From JBFISM01 sp041608535 (lineage in GTDB: Bacteria > Actinomycetota > Acidimicrobiia > Spongiisociales > UBA5794): a stretch of 30,545 bases of DNA. Every line of letters begins with the position of its first letter. Within the stretch, counting starts at the first letter, position 1. Below the pieces are notes generated by a model that was not told the DNA's origin, did no database searches, and saw nothing but the letters and a program-made list of their open reading frames with translations. Below, piece after piece: positions 7,050-14,878 of this stretch. The translations under genes and the position numbers were made by a program. The stretch spans positions 1-30,545 of the forward strand of contig JBFISM010000028.1 of the NCBI GenBank assembly GCA_041608535.1. The letters are read 5' to 3'.

Positions 7050-7078
7050 GGGATGCACCGCACAGGTCGCTGCATCCC
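7050..7078. repeat. Hairpin unit 2 of a related pair (8-bp stem, 13-nt loop)
   Basis: The stem GGGATGCA/TGCATCCC encloses the loop CCGCACAGGTCGC, which differs from the unit-1 loop at only two positions. The outer stem bases differ from unit 1 on both arms in a way that keeps pairing. This suggests that the structure, and not just the sequence, is being kept. Confidence 0.6.
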
Positions 7079-7169
7079 GCAGCGAGGCGGACTCCACGGA
7101 GTTCCGTCCCCTTCCCGCACCACCTGCTCGGAGTAGCTGCGCGTGTCGAGACGCACCGCGGCCTGATCG

Positions 7170-8408
7170 TCATGCCGTCTGGGCTGCGAACGGGTCCCAG
7201 GTGGCGTGGATGCCGTCGTCGCTGATGAGGGTGCGGTCCAGACCCGGGGTGGTGGGGAGCCACAGCACAAAAGCGGCACCGGCACCCCGCACCGAGCGGA
7301 CGGTGAGATCGCCACCGTGAGCCTGCGCGATCTGCTTGGCGATGGCGAGCCCCAACCCCGTGCGCCGCTCGGAGCGAAGGCTGGTGTCGTCGCCACTCCA
7401 GAATCGCTGGAAGACGGCCTGGTGATGGCGCGGATCGATGCCCGGTCCCTGATCGTCGATCCCCAGCCAGGCAAACCCGGAATACTCCCCCGTTCCTATG
7501 CGCAACTCCGAGCCAGGTCTGGTCAACCGCACTGCGTTGTTGACGAGGTTGGCGAAAGCTCGCTTCATGCCCGCCCTTTCCGCAGCGACCACCACCTCGG
7601 CGCCGAAGAACGCAACCGAAAGCGCAGCCTCGTCGAGTGGACCCGCGTACTCCTCGATCACCTCCTCAGCGATCCTGCGCAAGGCGACCTGCTCACGCAC
7701 GCTCTCGGGAACATCACGACGGGCGAACACGACGAGGTCGTCGACGGACCTGGTTGCCCGGTCGACTGTGCGGCGCACCACCTGCGCACTCGCCCTCAGG
7801 TCGTCAACCGTCGCTGCAGGGTCGGCGAGCACGACGTCGAGATTCGCCGCCATCACCGCCAGCGGATTGCGCAGCTCGTGTGAGGTGTCCTGGATGAACG
7901 CTCGCTGTCCCTCGACCCCGGCCTCCACTCGATCGAGCATCGCATCGAATGTGTCGGCCAGCTCTTTGAGCTCATCGTCCGGACCGCCGAGATCGATGCG
8001 GCGCGACAGGTCGGTCGCCTGGATTTCCTGGGCAACCGATGTGATGCGTCCGATCGGTCGCAACGCTCGGTCGGAGACCACCCAGCCGGCGGCGATGGAG
8101 ATCGGGAACAGCACGAGCAGCGCCAAAGACGAGAAGCGACGCAACTCGGCGAGCGCACGCCGGTTGATCTCCTCCTCGAGCGAGATGGCGTCGACATCGA
8201 CCAGCAGGGTCCTGCCGTCTTCACCCACCTGGGCGGTGTAGCGAACGGCATCGGTCACCACCGGATCCCCGAGCGATTGCGAGAGGGCGAAGTTGACCGC
8301 GGCGATGGCCACGAACAGGAGGCCGAAGACGACCAGCGAATAGGTCAAGGCCAGCCGGAACCGGATCGACCGGACGAATACGGAGATCCCCTCGCTCCAC
8401 GACATCAC
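7170..8408 (-). CDS. Sensor histidine kinase (HAMP type), partner of the adjacent OmpR-family regulator
   Basis: This encodes 412 residues. Helix 1 (about 17-42), a short extracytoplasmic segment of about 50 residues and helix 2 (about 93-111) precede a HAMP domain (about 112-165). The dimerisation H-box Ser-His-Glu-Leu-Arg-Asn-Pro follows, with phospho-acceptor His177. The ATPase domain has the N-box (Asn-Leu-Val-Asn-Asn-Ala), a Gly-rich Asp-Gln-Gly-Pro-Gly, and Gly-Leu-Gly-Leu-Ala. The GTG start overlaps the regulator stop as GTGA, with a second in-frame ATG at 8405. The tiny sensor region suggests detection of a membrane or envelope condition. The signal cannot be read from sequence. By layout it phosphorylates the regulator encoded just upstream. 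Confidence 0.94.
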   Translation of the reverse strand: MMSWSEGISVFVRSIRFRLALTYSLVVFGLLFVAIAAVNFALSQSLGDPVVTDAVRYTAQVGEDGRTLLVDVDAISLEEEINRRALAELRRFSSLALLVLFPISIAAGWVVSDRALRPIGRITSVAQEIQATDLSRRIDLGGPDDELKELADTFDAMLDRVEAGVEGQRAFIQDTSHELRNPLAVMAANLDVVLADPAATVDDLRASAQVVRRTVDRATRSVDDLVVFARRDVPESVREQVALRRIAEEVIEEYAGPLDEAALSVAFFGAEVVVAAERAGMKRAFANLVNNAVRLTRPGSELRIGTGEYSGFAWLGIDDQGPGIDPRHHQAVFQRFWSGDDTSLRSERRTGLGLAIAKQIAQAHGGDLTVRSVRGAGAAFVLWLPTTPGLDRTLISDDGIHATWDPFAAQTA

Positions 8409-9091
8409 AAATCGCCGGACAGCCGGTACCCCGCACCAACCACGGTCTCGATCGGCTCACCCGCCCCGGCGGTGCGCAGCTTGCGCCGCAGATTGGACAC
8501 GGTCACTCGCACGGTGTTGGTGAACGGGTCGGCGTGCTCGTCCCAGACGTGCTCCAAGAGCCGCTCCGATGACAGCACCTCGTCGCTGTGCAACATGAAG
8601 TAGCGCAACAGGGCGAACTCCTTGGCGGTGAGATCGAGCGGCTGGTTGCGCCACTGGGCAACTCGCCGCGCCGCATCGAGCGCAAGACCTCCGATTTCGA
8701 TGACGGAACCGCGCGCGGCGACGTCGCGGCGAGCCAGGGCGCGGATCCGTGCCAGCAGCTCTGGGAATGCGAACGGCTTCACCACGTAGTCGTCGGCCCC
8801 GTCGTCCAGCCCCGCTACCCGCTCCTCCAGCGAGTCTCGTGCGGTGAGCATGAGCACCCGTGGCTCGGGATCGGCGAGACCGTTCCCTCTCCGGATCCAG
8901 CGACATACCTCCAGGCCATCGACGTCCGGCAAATTCAGGTCGAGGCAAACGATGTCGTACTCGGTCGACTCCAGCTTGCCCATCGCCACTGCACCGTCGG
9001 CGGCGAGGTCCACCGCATAGCCCTCGCGGCGCAGGCCGGTGGCGATGGCGCCGGCCAGATCGGGTTCGTCCTCAACGACGAGGATTCGCAT
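8405..9091 (-). CDS. OmpR/PhoB-family response regulator
   Basis: This encodes 228 residues. The receiver domain has the acidic pocket Glu-Asp-Glu (7-9), phospho-acceptor Asp51 and Lys105 in Val-Val-Lys-Pro-Phe. The C-terminal winged-helix DNA-binding domain ends with the usual Val-Gly-Ala-Gly-Tyr-Arg-Leu. The ATG at 9091 was preferred over the longer frame because it begins Met-Arg-Ile-Leu-Val-Val-Glu-Asp-Glu and lies 7 nt after a TACTCT -10 box. It is first in a two-gene operon with the kinase and diverges from the secreted SNase gene, a plausible target. Autoregulation through the 56-bp divergent region is possible but not shown. Confidence 0.95.
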   Translation of the reverse strand: MRILVVEDEPDLAGAIATGLRREGYAVDLAADGAVAMGKLESTEYDIVCLDLNLPDVDGLEVCRWIRRGNGLADPEPRVLMLTARDSLEERVAGLDDGADDYVVKPFAFPELLARIRALARRDVAARGSVIEIGGLALDAARRVAQWRNQPLDLTAKEFALLRYFMLHSDEVLSSERLLEHVWDEHADPFTNTVRVTVSNLRRKLRTAGAGEPIETVVGAGYRLSGDL

Positions 9092-9098
9092 GCCGACC

Positions 9099-9104
9099 AG
9101 AGTA
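9099..9104 (-). promoter_or_regulatory. Leaderless -10 box (TACTCT) for the response regulator
   Basis: TACTCT on the minus strand ends 7 nt before the ATG at 9091. The divergent SNase promoter box lies at 9136-9141, so the two promoters share a 56-bp region and their upstream parts overlap. Confidence 0.6.
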
Positions 9105-9135
9105 TCGGCAACCCGGAGCTGACGGATCGGCGGGC

Positions 9136-9141
9136 TACCGT
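9136..9141 (+). promoter_or_regulatory. Leaderless -10 box (TACCGT) for the SNase lipoprotein
   Basis: TACCGT ends 6 nt before the GTG at 9148. No Shine-Dalgarno sequence is seen, and the spacing places transcription start at the GTG. Confidence 0.6.
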
Positions 9142-9147
9142 GGCCGC

Positions 9148-10071
9148 GTGACCTGCCTTTCTCGCACCACTGCGGCCACGCTCTTTGCCGCAGCGCTGCT
9201 GGCGGCAGCATGTGGCGAGCCATCCGGTGGCACGTCGAGCGAAGGGGCCCCCAGCGGAGGCGACTGGTCGCCCTCCGTCACCTCGACCGGGGCGCCCGTC
9301 CCGGTCACGCCGGGCGTCGAGAACCCGGACGGAACCCCAGCCACGCTCATCGCCGTTCTCGATGGAGATTCGCTCGCAGTCGACCTGGGCGCAGGCAGAG
9401 CGGAGGTCCGGCTGGTTGGGATCAATGCACCAGAGATCGACGAGTGCCACGGCGATGCGTCCCGGACCGCGCTCGGCCGGTTGCTCGCCGACACCGCCAT
9501 CGTGGTGCGCCCGGCCGGCGACGACGACCGCGACCACTTCGGGCGCCTGCTCCGAGACGTCTTCGCCGGCGGTGTGTGGGTGAATCGTGCCCAAGTGGCG
9601 AGCGGCAACGCTCTGGCGTTGCAGAGTGGCTCCGCCGGTGAGCCCGATCTCGTCGCCGCCGAAGACGCCGCCTATGAGACCGGTTTGGGGATGTGGTCGG
9701 CATCCGCATGCGGCGCAGCCGACGCGCTTCCGTCGATCCGCATCGGCGACATCCGGTACGACCCACCTGGACGCGACTTCGAGAACTCCCGAGAGGAGCT
9801 CGTCAGCATCGTGAACCGTGGACCCACGGCCGTGGAGCTCGCCGGTTGGGTGATCCGTGACGAATCGTCACGGCACCGGTACCGCTTTCCCGACCACGTG
9901 CTCGAAGCGGGCACCACCGTACTGCTCCGCACCGGATGTGGCGACGATGATGAAGTCGACCTGTTCTGGTGCGCAGACGACGCGGTGTGGTCCAACGGCG
10001 GGGACACCGTGATCCTGCAGCTCCCCAACGGTGCCGTGGTCGACCGGCTCAAGTATCCGGGGGACTTCTGA
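9148..10071 (+). CDS. Secreted (lipo)protein with SNase-like nuclease domain and lamin-tail domain
   Basis: This encodes 307 residues from a GTG supported by the leaderless box. A signal peptide ends in a lipobox-like Ala-Ala-Ala-Cys (Cys22). After a Ser/Gly/Pro-rich linker, a staphylococcal-nuclease-like domain (about 62-190) shows Asp-Gly-Asp-Ser, Arg-Leu-Val-Gly-Ile-Asn-Ala-Pro-Glu, and Asp-His-Phe-Gly-Arg. These match the catalytic Arg/Glu/Arg framework, with Asn where many members have the calcium-binding Asp. The rest (about 193-307) fits a lamin-tail domain, with Val-Glu-Leu-Ala-Gly-Trp and Gly-Gly-Asp-Thr-Val. It is likely an exported surface nuclease for DNA/RNA degradation or nutrient scavenging. 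It diverges from the two-component operon and ends at a shared hairpin. Confidence 0.88.
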   Translation: MTCLSRTTAATLFAAALLAAACGEPSGGTSSEGAPSGGDWSPSVTSTGAPVPVTPGVENPDGTPATLIAVLDGDSLAVDLGAGRAEVRLVGINAPEIDECHGDASRTALGRLLADTAIVVRPAGDDDRDHFGRLLRDVFAGGVWVNRAQVASGNALALQSGSAGEPDLVAAEDAAYETGLGMWSASACGAADALPSIRIGDIRYDPPGRDFENSREELVSIVNRGPTAVELAGWVIRDESSRHRYRFPDHVLEAGTTVLLRTGCGDDDEVDLFWCADDAVWSNGGDTVILQLPNGAVVDRLKYPGDF

Positions 10072-10074
10072 GCA

Positions 10075-10102
10075 GCCGGCCGGTGAGATGTAGCCGGCCG
10101 GC
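10075..10102. terminator. Bidirectional hairpin between convergent SNase and amidase genes
   Basis: GCCGGCCGG (10075-10083) pairs perfectly with CCGGCCGGC (10094-10102) over a 10-nt loop. It starts 3 nt after the SNase stop and lies 28 nt before the amidase gene end. The position and 9-bp all-GC stem support a shared terminator. No T-run is present. Confidence 0.75.
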
Positions 10103-10130
10103 GTTTGCGTGCTTGTCCAGCCGCATGCGC

Positions 10131-11429
10131 TCACGGCTGGGCCGGAAGCACACAATCCGGGCGGGCGTCGCCACTCCCGGCGCGGCCGCTCCACACCTCG
10201 GGGTCGTAGCTCGGAGCGTCTCCCGGGTCATCGGTCGTGACGAACCTGACCAGCGCTCGATACACCGCATCGGCATAGGCCTGCTGAAACTCCGGAGTGC
10301 GCAGGAGTGCGGCCTCCGACGGGTTGGCGATATAGGCTCCTTCGGCGATCACCGTGGGCACGAGCGAGTTCTTCAGGATGCCGTAGTACTGGCTCACGCC
10401 GTCGCGCGGGCTGATTCGGGACTTGGCACCGACTTCGATGGTGCCGACCCAATCGGCCTCGAAAGGAGCGAAGCTGCGCCGAAACTCCTCGACGAGCAAC
10501 ACGGCCAGCCGGCGCGACTCGGCGGCCAACTCGCTCTGCGACTGGTAGTACACGTCGCTCCCCGGCTCCGGGGTGGGAATCTCCCACCCGGCATTCGTGT
10601 GGATCGAAACGAGAGCATGTGCATTCATCACACTGGCCAGCCGGGCACGAAAGCGCAGGCCGGCTTCGTAGTCGGCGGCGGCGCCGGCACCGCTCCGGGT
10701 GACCACGACCCGCCCCGCCGCCGGGTAATCGTCCCCATCGACTATCCGCCCCGTTTCCCAGTCGATGCTGTGCGGTTCACTCAGGAGATCACGGACCCGG
10801 GCTGCGATGAGCACGTTGTTCTCCTTCTCCGCGAGCCCGTCGGGACTGACGGCCCCGGTGTTCGATGGACCACCGTGACCAGGGTCGATCACGAGAACCG
10901 CATCGGCCAAGTCGAAGCCCGCACCAACGTCGCCACCCGGGGCCGGCAGCTCCGCAACCACCTGGGTGGCGTCCACCCATGCCGTCTCATCGCACATGTG
11001 ATACACCTGAATCCAGCTGCGGTCGGCGTTCACTGCGATCCCCGGCAGCACCACACCCTCGCGTAGCCGTACGATCGGCTCGCCGCCCGGGGTCACGGCG
11101 AGATCGGCGCCTCCGGCCGCGACCGTGACGAGCCCCTGGTTGAAAGCCGGTGGAAGCGGCGCCGGCTCCGGCGGCGGTGGGGGCGGTAGCGGCTCACTCG
11201 CAACGGGGACCGGATCCGCCACCGGGCGGGTCGTGGTCGTCTGCGGCGGCTGGCTGGTCGTGGGAGGTGCGGCCGTCGTCGAGACGTCGGCCGCATCCGG
11301 CAAGGGCGGAGACGTGCTCGTGGTCACGACCCGGTCGGGCGAAGGCGACCTCTGCGTCGCCGCAGTCAACCCGGCAACGGCCGTGATCGACACAGCCAGC
11401 AGCAGGCCGGCAACGAGCGTGCGTCTCAT
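10131..11429 (-). CDS. Secreted N-acetylmuramoyl-L-alanine amidase (Amidase_3), second of a tandem pair
   Basis: This encodes 432 residues. A signal peptide (about 1-25), a Thr/Pro-rich wall-spanning linker (about 26-95) and an SH3-like module (about 96-158) precede an Amidase_3 domain (about 178-400). The zinc and catalytic residues are intact: His185 in Asp-Pro-Gly-His-Gly-Gly, Glu201, His277 in Ser-Ile-His, and catalytic Glu363 in Ala-Glu-Gly-Ala-Tyr. Cys146 in the SH3-like module and Cys426 near the C-terminus match a Cys pair in the paralogue and may form a disulfide. The ATG at 11429 overlaps the upstream paralogue's stop as ATGA. It should cleave the amide bond between muramic acid and L-Ala in peptidoglycan, acting outside the membrane. 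Confidence 0.9.
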   Translation of the reverse strand: MRRTLVAGLLLAVSITAVAGLTAATQRSPSPDRVVTTSTSPPLPDAADVSTTAAPPTTSQPPQTTTTRPVADPVPVASEPLPPPPPPEPAPLPPAFNQGLVTVAAGGADLAVTPGGEPIVRLREGVVLPGIAVNADRSWIQVYHMCDETAWVDATQVVAELPAPGGDVGAGFDLADAVLVIDPGHGGPSNTGAVSPDGLAEKENNVLIAARVRDLLSEPHSIDWETGRIVDGDDYPAAGRVVVTRSGAGAAADYEAGLRFRARLASVMNAHALVSIHTNAGWEIPTPEPGSDVYYQSQSELAAESRRLAVLLVEEFRRSFAPFEADWVGTIEVGAKSRISPRDGVSQYYGILKNSLVPTVIAEGAYIANPSEAALLRTPEFQQAYADAVYRALVRFVTTDDPGDAPSYDPEVWSGRAGSGDARPDCVLPAQP

Positions 11430-12616
11430 TCGGGTTGCACCGCCAGCTCGCACCCACTGCTGTCGACCGTCCCCGAGTCGTCGAAGAACATCTCCGGCTC
11501 GAGGATGGCGTCGCCGGTTTCGTCGGTCGTCAAGAAGCGAACGACGCCCCGGTACACACCCTCGGCATACGCCTGACGGAACTCATCGGTGCGGAGAAGC
11601 GCCTCCTCCTCCGGCTCGCTGATGTACACCCCCTCGACGATGGCGGCAGGCATCGCGGCGCGACGCAAGATGCCGTAGTAGTCATCCCCGGTGTCCGGGT
11701 CGACCCTCGCCCGGGCGCCCAACAGTTCGCCGCCGCGCCAGTCCGCCTCGAACGACTGGAAGCTCCGGAGCACCTCCTCGTAGATGAGCGACGCCAGCCG
11801 GTCCGATCCGGTTGTGGACACCGAGTAGTACACCTCCGTTCCAGGGATCTCGGTGTCGATCCGAGGCACCGTGTTGTTGTGGATGGAGACGAATACGTCC
11901 GCACCTGCTGCATTGGCGAGCGCCGACCGGAATCCGAGTCCGAGCTCGATGTCGCCCTCGTCCGGGGCATCTCGATCACGGGTCAGCCACACCTTCCCAA
12001 AGGCGGGGATCGTCTCGCCTGTTGTGATCTCACTCGTTTCCCAGTCCACATCGGTCGACCCGGACATCAAGGTGCGCACCCGCTCGGCGATGTCCAGATT
12101 CACGGCCTTCTCGCTGAGACCCGACTCGCCGACCCCGCCCCAATCCCGGCCTCCATGACCGGGATCGAGCACGATGGTCGCCCGACGCACGTCGAACCCG
12201 GGCCCGGGCGCTGCCGCAGCCGAAGCGTGGGTCACGGTGACTTCGTCTTCGCTCACCCATCCTGTCGCATCACATGTGTTGACGACCTCGAAGAACGACC
12301 CCACCTGGCGGGAGAAGCCCATGACGATGCCGGCGGCAATCCTCGCCACGGGTTCACCCCCCGGTGTCTCCGAGAAGGCAGCTCCGTCGCCACCGACCTC
12401 GACCACACCGGTGTCGAGCTGGGTGGGCGCAGCGACCGACACCACCGGGAGCATGGTGGTTGTGGTCGTGCTGGACGGCTGTGACGTCGGCACGCCGAGT
12501 GCGGCGTCGGTGATCACCCCGTCACTGGCGGCGCATCCGGCCAGGAGCAACACGATGCCCCCAATAGCGATCGCCGCCCGAAAGGCGTATCTGCTGCGTG
12601 CGCGCACACGATGCAT
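11426..12616 (-). CDS. Lipoprotein N-acetylmuramoyl-L-alanine amidase (Amidase_3), first of a tandem pair
   Basis: This encodes 396 residues. The signal peptide ends with a classical lipobox Leu-Ala-Gly-Cys (Cys28), so this copy should be lipid-anchored, unlike its paralogue. A short Ser/Thr linker, an SH3-like module (about 66-128) and an Amidase_3 domain (about 146-365) follow. His154, Glu169, His246 and Glu328 form the zinc/catalytic set. Cys115 and Cys389 correspond to the paralogue's Cys pair. The ATG at 12616 was chosen because it directly begins an Arg-rich signal peptide; no strong Shine-Dalgarno is seen and the longer frame adds 20 residues without support. The two genes form an operon made by duplication and probably act on peptidoglycan from different positions. 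Confidence 0.9.
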   Translation of the reverse strand: MHRVRARSRYAFRAAIAIGGIVLLLAGCAASDGVITDAALGVPTSQPSSTTTTTMLPVVSVAAPTQLDTGVVEVGGDGAAFSETPGGEPVARIAAGIVMGFSRQVGSFFEVVNTCDATGWVSEDEVTVTHASAAAAPGPGFDVRRATIVLDPGHGGRDWGGVGESGLSEKAVNLDIAERVRTLMSGSTDVDWETSEITTGETIPAFGKVWLTRDRDAPDEGDIELGLGFRSALANAAGADVFVSIHNNTVPRIDTEIPGTEVYYSVSTTGSDRLASLIYEEVLRSFQSFEADWRGGELLGARARVDPDTGDDYYGILRRAAMPAAIVEGVYISEPEEEALLRTDEFRQAYAEGVYRGVVRFLTTDETGDAILEPEMFFDDSGTVDSSGCELAVQPE

Positions 12617-12757
12617 GTCTTCACTGCCCGAAACCGTCAGCCGAGGAGCAAGGATTATCCCATCGAGTCGAGACAACCCGGTTCACCCGCACCGCCACGA
12701 CGACCGTCTGGGCGCCGCCAGGCTTGGTGCCGACCGCTCGCCGGGTAGCCTCCCCGG
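12617..12757. other. Divergent intergenic region, amidase operon and lipid kinase gene
   Basis: These 141 bp hold the kinase promoter (TTGGTG at 12724-12729, 16 nt, TAGCCT at 12746-12751). On the minus strand there is a GATAAT-like sequence near 12655, about 40 nt upstream of the amidase start, which could be its -10 box. The latter is only a candidate. Confidence 0.35.
12746..12751 (+). promoter_or_regulatory. Leaderless -10 box (TAGCCT) for the lipid kinase gene
   Basis: TAGCCT ends 6 nt before the GTG at 12758. A TTGGTG 16 nt upstream is a plausible -35 element. No Shine-Dalgarno is present. Confidence 0.62.
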
Positions 12758-13675
12758 GTGCAGCGTGTCCTCCTCGTCGCCAACCCGGCCGCCTCCGGCT
12801 TCACCGGAGCTCTCCATCGCCACGTGTCTCGCATCCTGGGGGAGCGCTACCTCGTCGATGCCGTGTGGCCGACCAGCCCCGCCGAGAATCAGAGAATGTG
12901 CGCCGATGCGGCTGCCGACGGGTTCTATGGAGTCGTCGCCATGGGGGGAGACGGCGTGGTGCACCATGCAGCCAACGGGATCGCCAACACCGAGACGGCA
13001 CTCGGAATCATCCCCGCAGGTACGACGAACGTCGTAGCTCGGATCTACGGGATGCCGGCGAAACCGGTGGCGTGTGCGGAGGCGCTGGTGACGGCCGAGC
13101 CGGTGACGATGCCTCTCGCTCACGTGGCCACGTCCTCGCCAACAGGGGCGCGCTCTGCGTACGCCGTGTTCGCCGCTGGGATCGGATACGACGCCGACAT
13201 GGTCCACATCGCAGACCAACGCCCGGCTTCGAAGTACTACTTCGGATCGATCCACTACGCAACGTCGGCGGCATCGGCTCTGTTCACCAATTACCGCCAC
13301 CGGCCGGCCAACCTGCGAGTCACCTGTGACGGAGAGCGGCTCGATGCCGTGGCCGTGCTCGTCCAGGTGCACGACCCGTACACGTACTTCGGAAAGCTGC
13401 CGCTGCGGCTCACTCGCAAGTCGACACCGGGACTTGCGGTGTTGGTCATCGAATCCCTGTCGTTGCGCAGGGCGATACCCATCCTGCTGCGCTCCACGCG
13501 GGGCCGCCACCTCGATGAGATTCCCGGGGTGCACCTGTTCGCCGATGCCGCCAAGCTCGTGGTCGAGGCCGAGCCGCCGAGCCGCTACCAGGCAGACGGG
13601 GAGTTGCTCGGTACCACCGACTGGATCGAGGTCACTCCCGAACCGCAAGGTCTCCGCGTTCTCAAGCCCGTTTGA
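12758..13675 (+). CDS. Diacylglycerol kinase family lipid kinase
   Basis: This encodes 305 residues from a GTG. The catalytic-domain nucleotide-binding motif Gly-Gly-Asp-Gly is at 63-66, followed by a His-His-Ala-Ala-Asn-Gly segment. The Gly-Ile-Ile-Pro-Ala-Gly-Thr-Thr-Asn motif typical of DAGK/YegS/sphingosine-kinase enzymes is at 83-91. The C-terminal half fits the YegS-like beta domain and ends with Ala-Asp-Gly-Glu. No membrane helix is visible, so it should be a soluble or peripheral enzyme phosphorylating a lipid such as diacylglycerol. The precise lipid cannot be inferred. It is monocistronic, convergent with the GTPase pair, with only 24 bp between the stop codons. Confidence 0.9.
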   Translation: MQRVLLVANPAASGFTGALHRHVSRILGERYLVDAVWPTSPAENQRMCADAAADGFYGVVAMGGDGVVHHAANGIANTETALGIIPAGTTNVVARIYGMPAKPVACAEALVTAEPVTMPLAHVATSSPTGARSAYAVFAAGIGYDADMVHIADQRPASKYYFGSIHYATSAASALFTNYRHRPANLRVTCDGERLDAVAVLVQVHDPYTYFGKLPLRLTRKSTPGLAVLVIESLSLRRAIPILLRSTRGRHLDEIPGVHLFADAAKLVVEAEPPSRYQADGELLGTTDWIEVTPEPQGLRVLKPV

Positions 13676-13686
13676 GACAGCGTCTC
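13674..13686. terminator. Short hairpin between convergent lipid kinase and GTPase genes
   Basis: GAGAC (13674-13678) and GTCTC (13682-13686) form a 5-bp stem with a 3-nt loop overlapping the kinase stop codon. It is small and may be chance, but it is the only inverted repeat in the 24-bp gap. Confidence 0.3.
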
Positions 13687-13699
13687 CAACCGTACTTCG

Positions 13700-14878
13700 T
13701 CACCAGGTCATCGTGCCTTCGAAGGCTGCGATCTTGCGCACCGAGATGTGGGCGGCGGCGATGGCGGCGGTCAGCTCGGCGCGACGCGCCAGCTGGGCCC
13801 GGAGCTGGTCTCCGACCAGCACATCGAGCCGCTCCGCGATACCCGGCTCCGACAGGTTGATGGCAGAAATCTGCCGGCACACGTCACGGATGAGATCCGC
13901 AGCGAACAGACGCTCCACGGTCGAGCCGTGGGTACCGCCCATGGTGGCGGCGATGCTCGAGACAAAGCCGTTGAGAGGCCGGGCAGCATCTTCGGGTTCG
14001 GCGCCCGCGGCCAGCAGGGCCGCAGCCTCATCGCGAGCGACCCGCCACTGGTCGTCCATGTCGACCACTGGTGCCCCGCCCCACACTCCAGCCTCCATGC
14101 CGATCTGCTTCACCAGCTCGGCGAGGTCGGCCAGCAGCTTGCCGCGGGCCGTGCGCTTCTTGTCCAGCTCCTCCCCGAGCAGATCGATGAGAGGCTCGAT
14201 GCCGATCGGCGCTCCATTCGGTGGTGCCGCAGCGATCGCAAACAACGGCGGCTCCTCGTAACCGTCTTCACGCAACGCCCGAGCCACGTCTTCGGTGACC
14301 CGTTCCACGTCGGGAGGACTCATGGTGTCCGTCTTGTTCAGTACGACGATCGTCTCCGGGGAATAACGGGTCATCTGCGCGAGGAACTCGTTGTGCAACA
14401 ACGGGTCCCGATACTTCTGCGGATCGAGGACCCACAACAAGGCGTCGACCTTGGGAATGAGCTGCTCGACGAGCATGCGATGCGACGTGCGCACCGAATC
14501 CATGTCGGGAAGATCGATGAGTGCGATCCCTGGGAGCCGTTCGTGGGAGACGCGACGTTCGATGTCGAGCGTGTCGAGCAACTGGTCGACGGCACCGTCG
14601 GCATCCGCCGGAATCCACGCCAGTGGCTCCTCGGTGTGCGGCCGAAGCCGGCTCACGGAAGCCACCTGTTCACCTGCGATGGCGTTGAGGAGGCTGGACT
14701 TGCCGCTCCCGGTACCACCGGTGACCGCGACGATCAAGGTCCGCCCGAGGTAGCCGAGCCGGTTGCGGATGTCGTCCAGCTGTGCCCTGGCGGCCTGCGC
14801 CTCGCTGCGAGCCAGCTGGGTCTCACCGGCCCCGATCACCAGCTCGCTTGCGTCGAAGACCTCGGCGAGATCAACCAC
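13700..14878 (-). CDS. P-loop GTPase (YfjP/dynamin-like), second of a coupled pair
   Basis: This encodes 392 residues. G1 Gly-Gly-Thr-Gly-Ser-Gly-Lys-Ser is at 54-61, G3 Asp-Leu-Pro-Asp at 122-125, and a full G4 Asn-Lys-Thr-Asp at 181-184. A Val-Leu-Asp-Pro-Gln-Lys-Tyr segment (150-156) resembles YfjP/dynamin-like actinobacterial GTPases. The C-terminal 200 residues are Ala-rich and helical with no clear membrane helix. The GTG at 14878 was chosen because a CGGAG lies 5 nt upstream and it overlaps the preceding gene by 8 nt. The longer frame only translates the upstream gene's antiphase sequence. The pair probably work together, perhaps as a heteromeric GTPase, but the process is unknown. Confidence 0.85.
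   Translation of the reverse strand: MVDLAEVFDASELVIGAGETQLARSEAQAARAQLDDIRNRLGYLGRTLIVAVTGGTGSGKSSLLNAIAGEQVASVSRLRPHTEEPLAWIPADADGAVDQLLDTLDIERRVSHERLPGIALIDLPDMDSVRTSHRMLVEQLIPKVDALLWVLDPQKYRDPLLHNEFLAQMTRYSPETIVVLNKTDTMSPPDVERVTEDVARALREDGYEEPPLFAIAAAPPNGAPIGIEPLIDLLGEELDKKRTARGKLLADLAELVKQIGMEAGVWGGAPVVDMDDQWRVARDEAAALLAAGAEPEDAARPLNGFVSSIAATMGGTHGSTVERLFAADLIRDVCRQISAINLSEPGIAERLDVLVGDQLRAQLARRAELTAAIAAAHISVRKIAAFEGTMTW

Larger units (their letters stand above)
6832..7169. other. Convergent intergenic region packed with inverted repeats
   Basis: These 338 bp lie between two convergent genes and hold no credible gene. At least five inverted repeats are visible: 6836-6859, 6889-6905 (TGCGGCC/GGCCGCA), 6916-6946, 6948-6981 (11-bp stem) and 7050-7078. 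An imperfect one lies at about 7089-7105. This is more than two terminators need. It looks like a composite REP/BIME-type element or a structured RNA region. Confidence 0.6.

Noticed and set aside
12617..12676. Longer N-terminus of the first amidase
   Set aside because: It adds 20 residues in front of an already complete Arg-rich lipoprotein signal peptide, which would spoil export.
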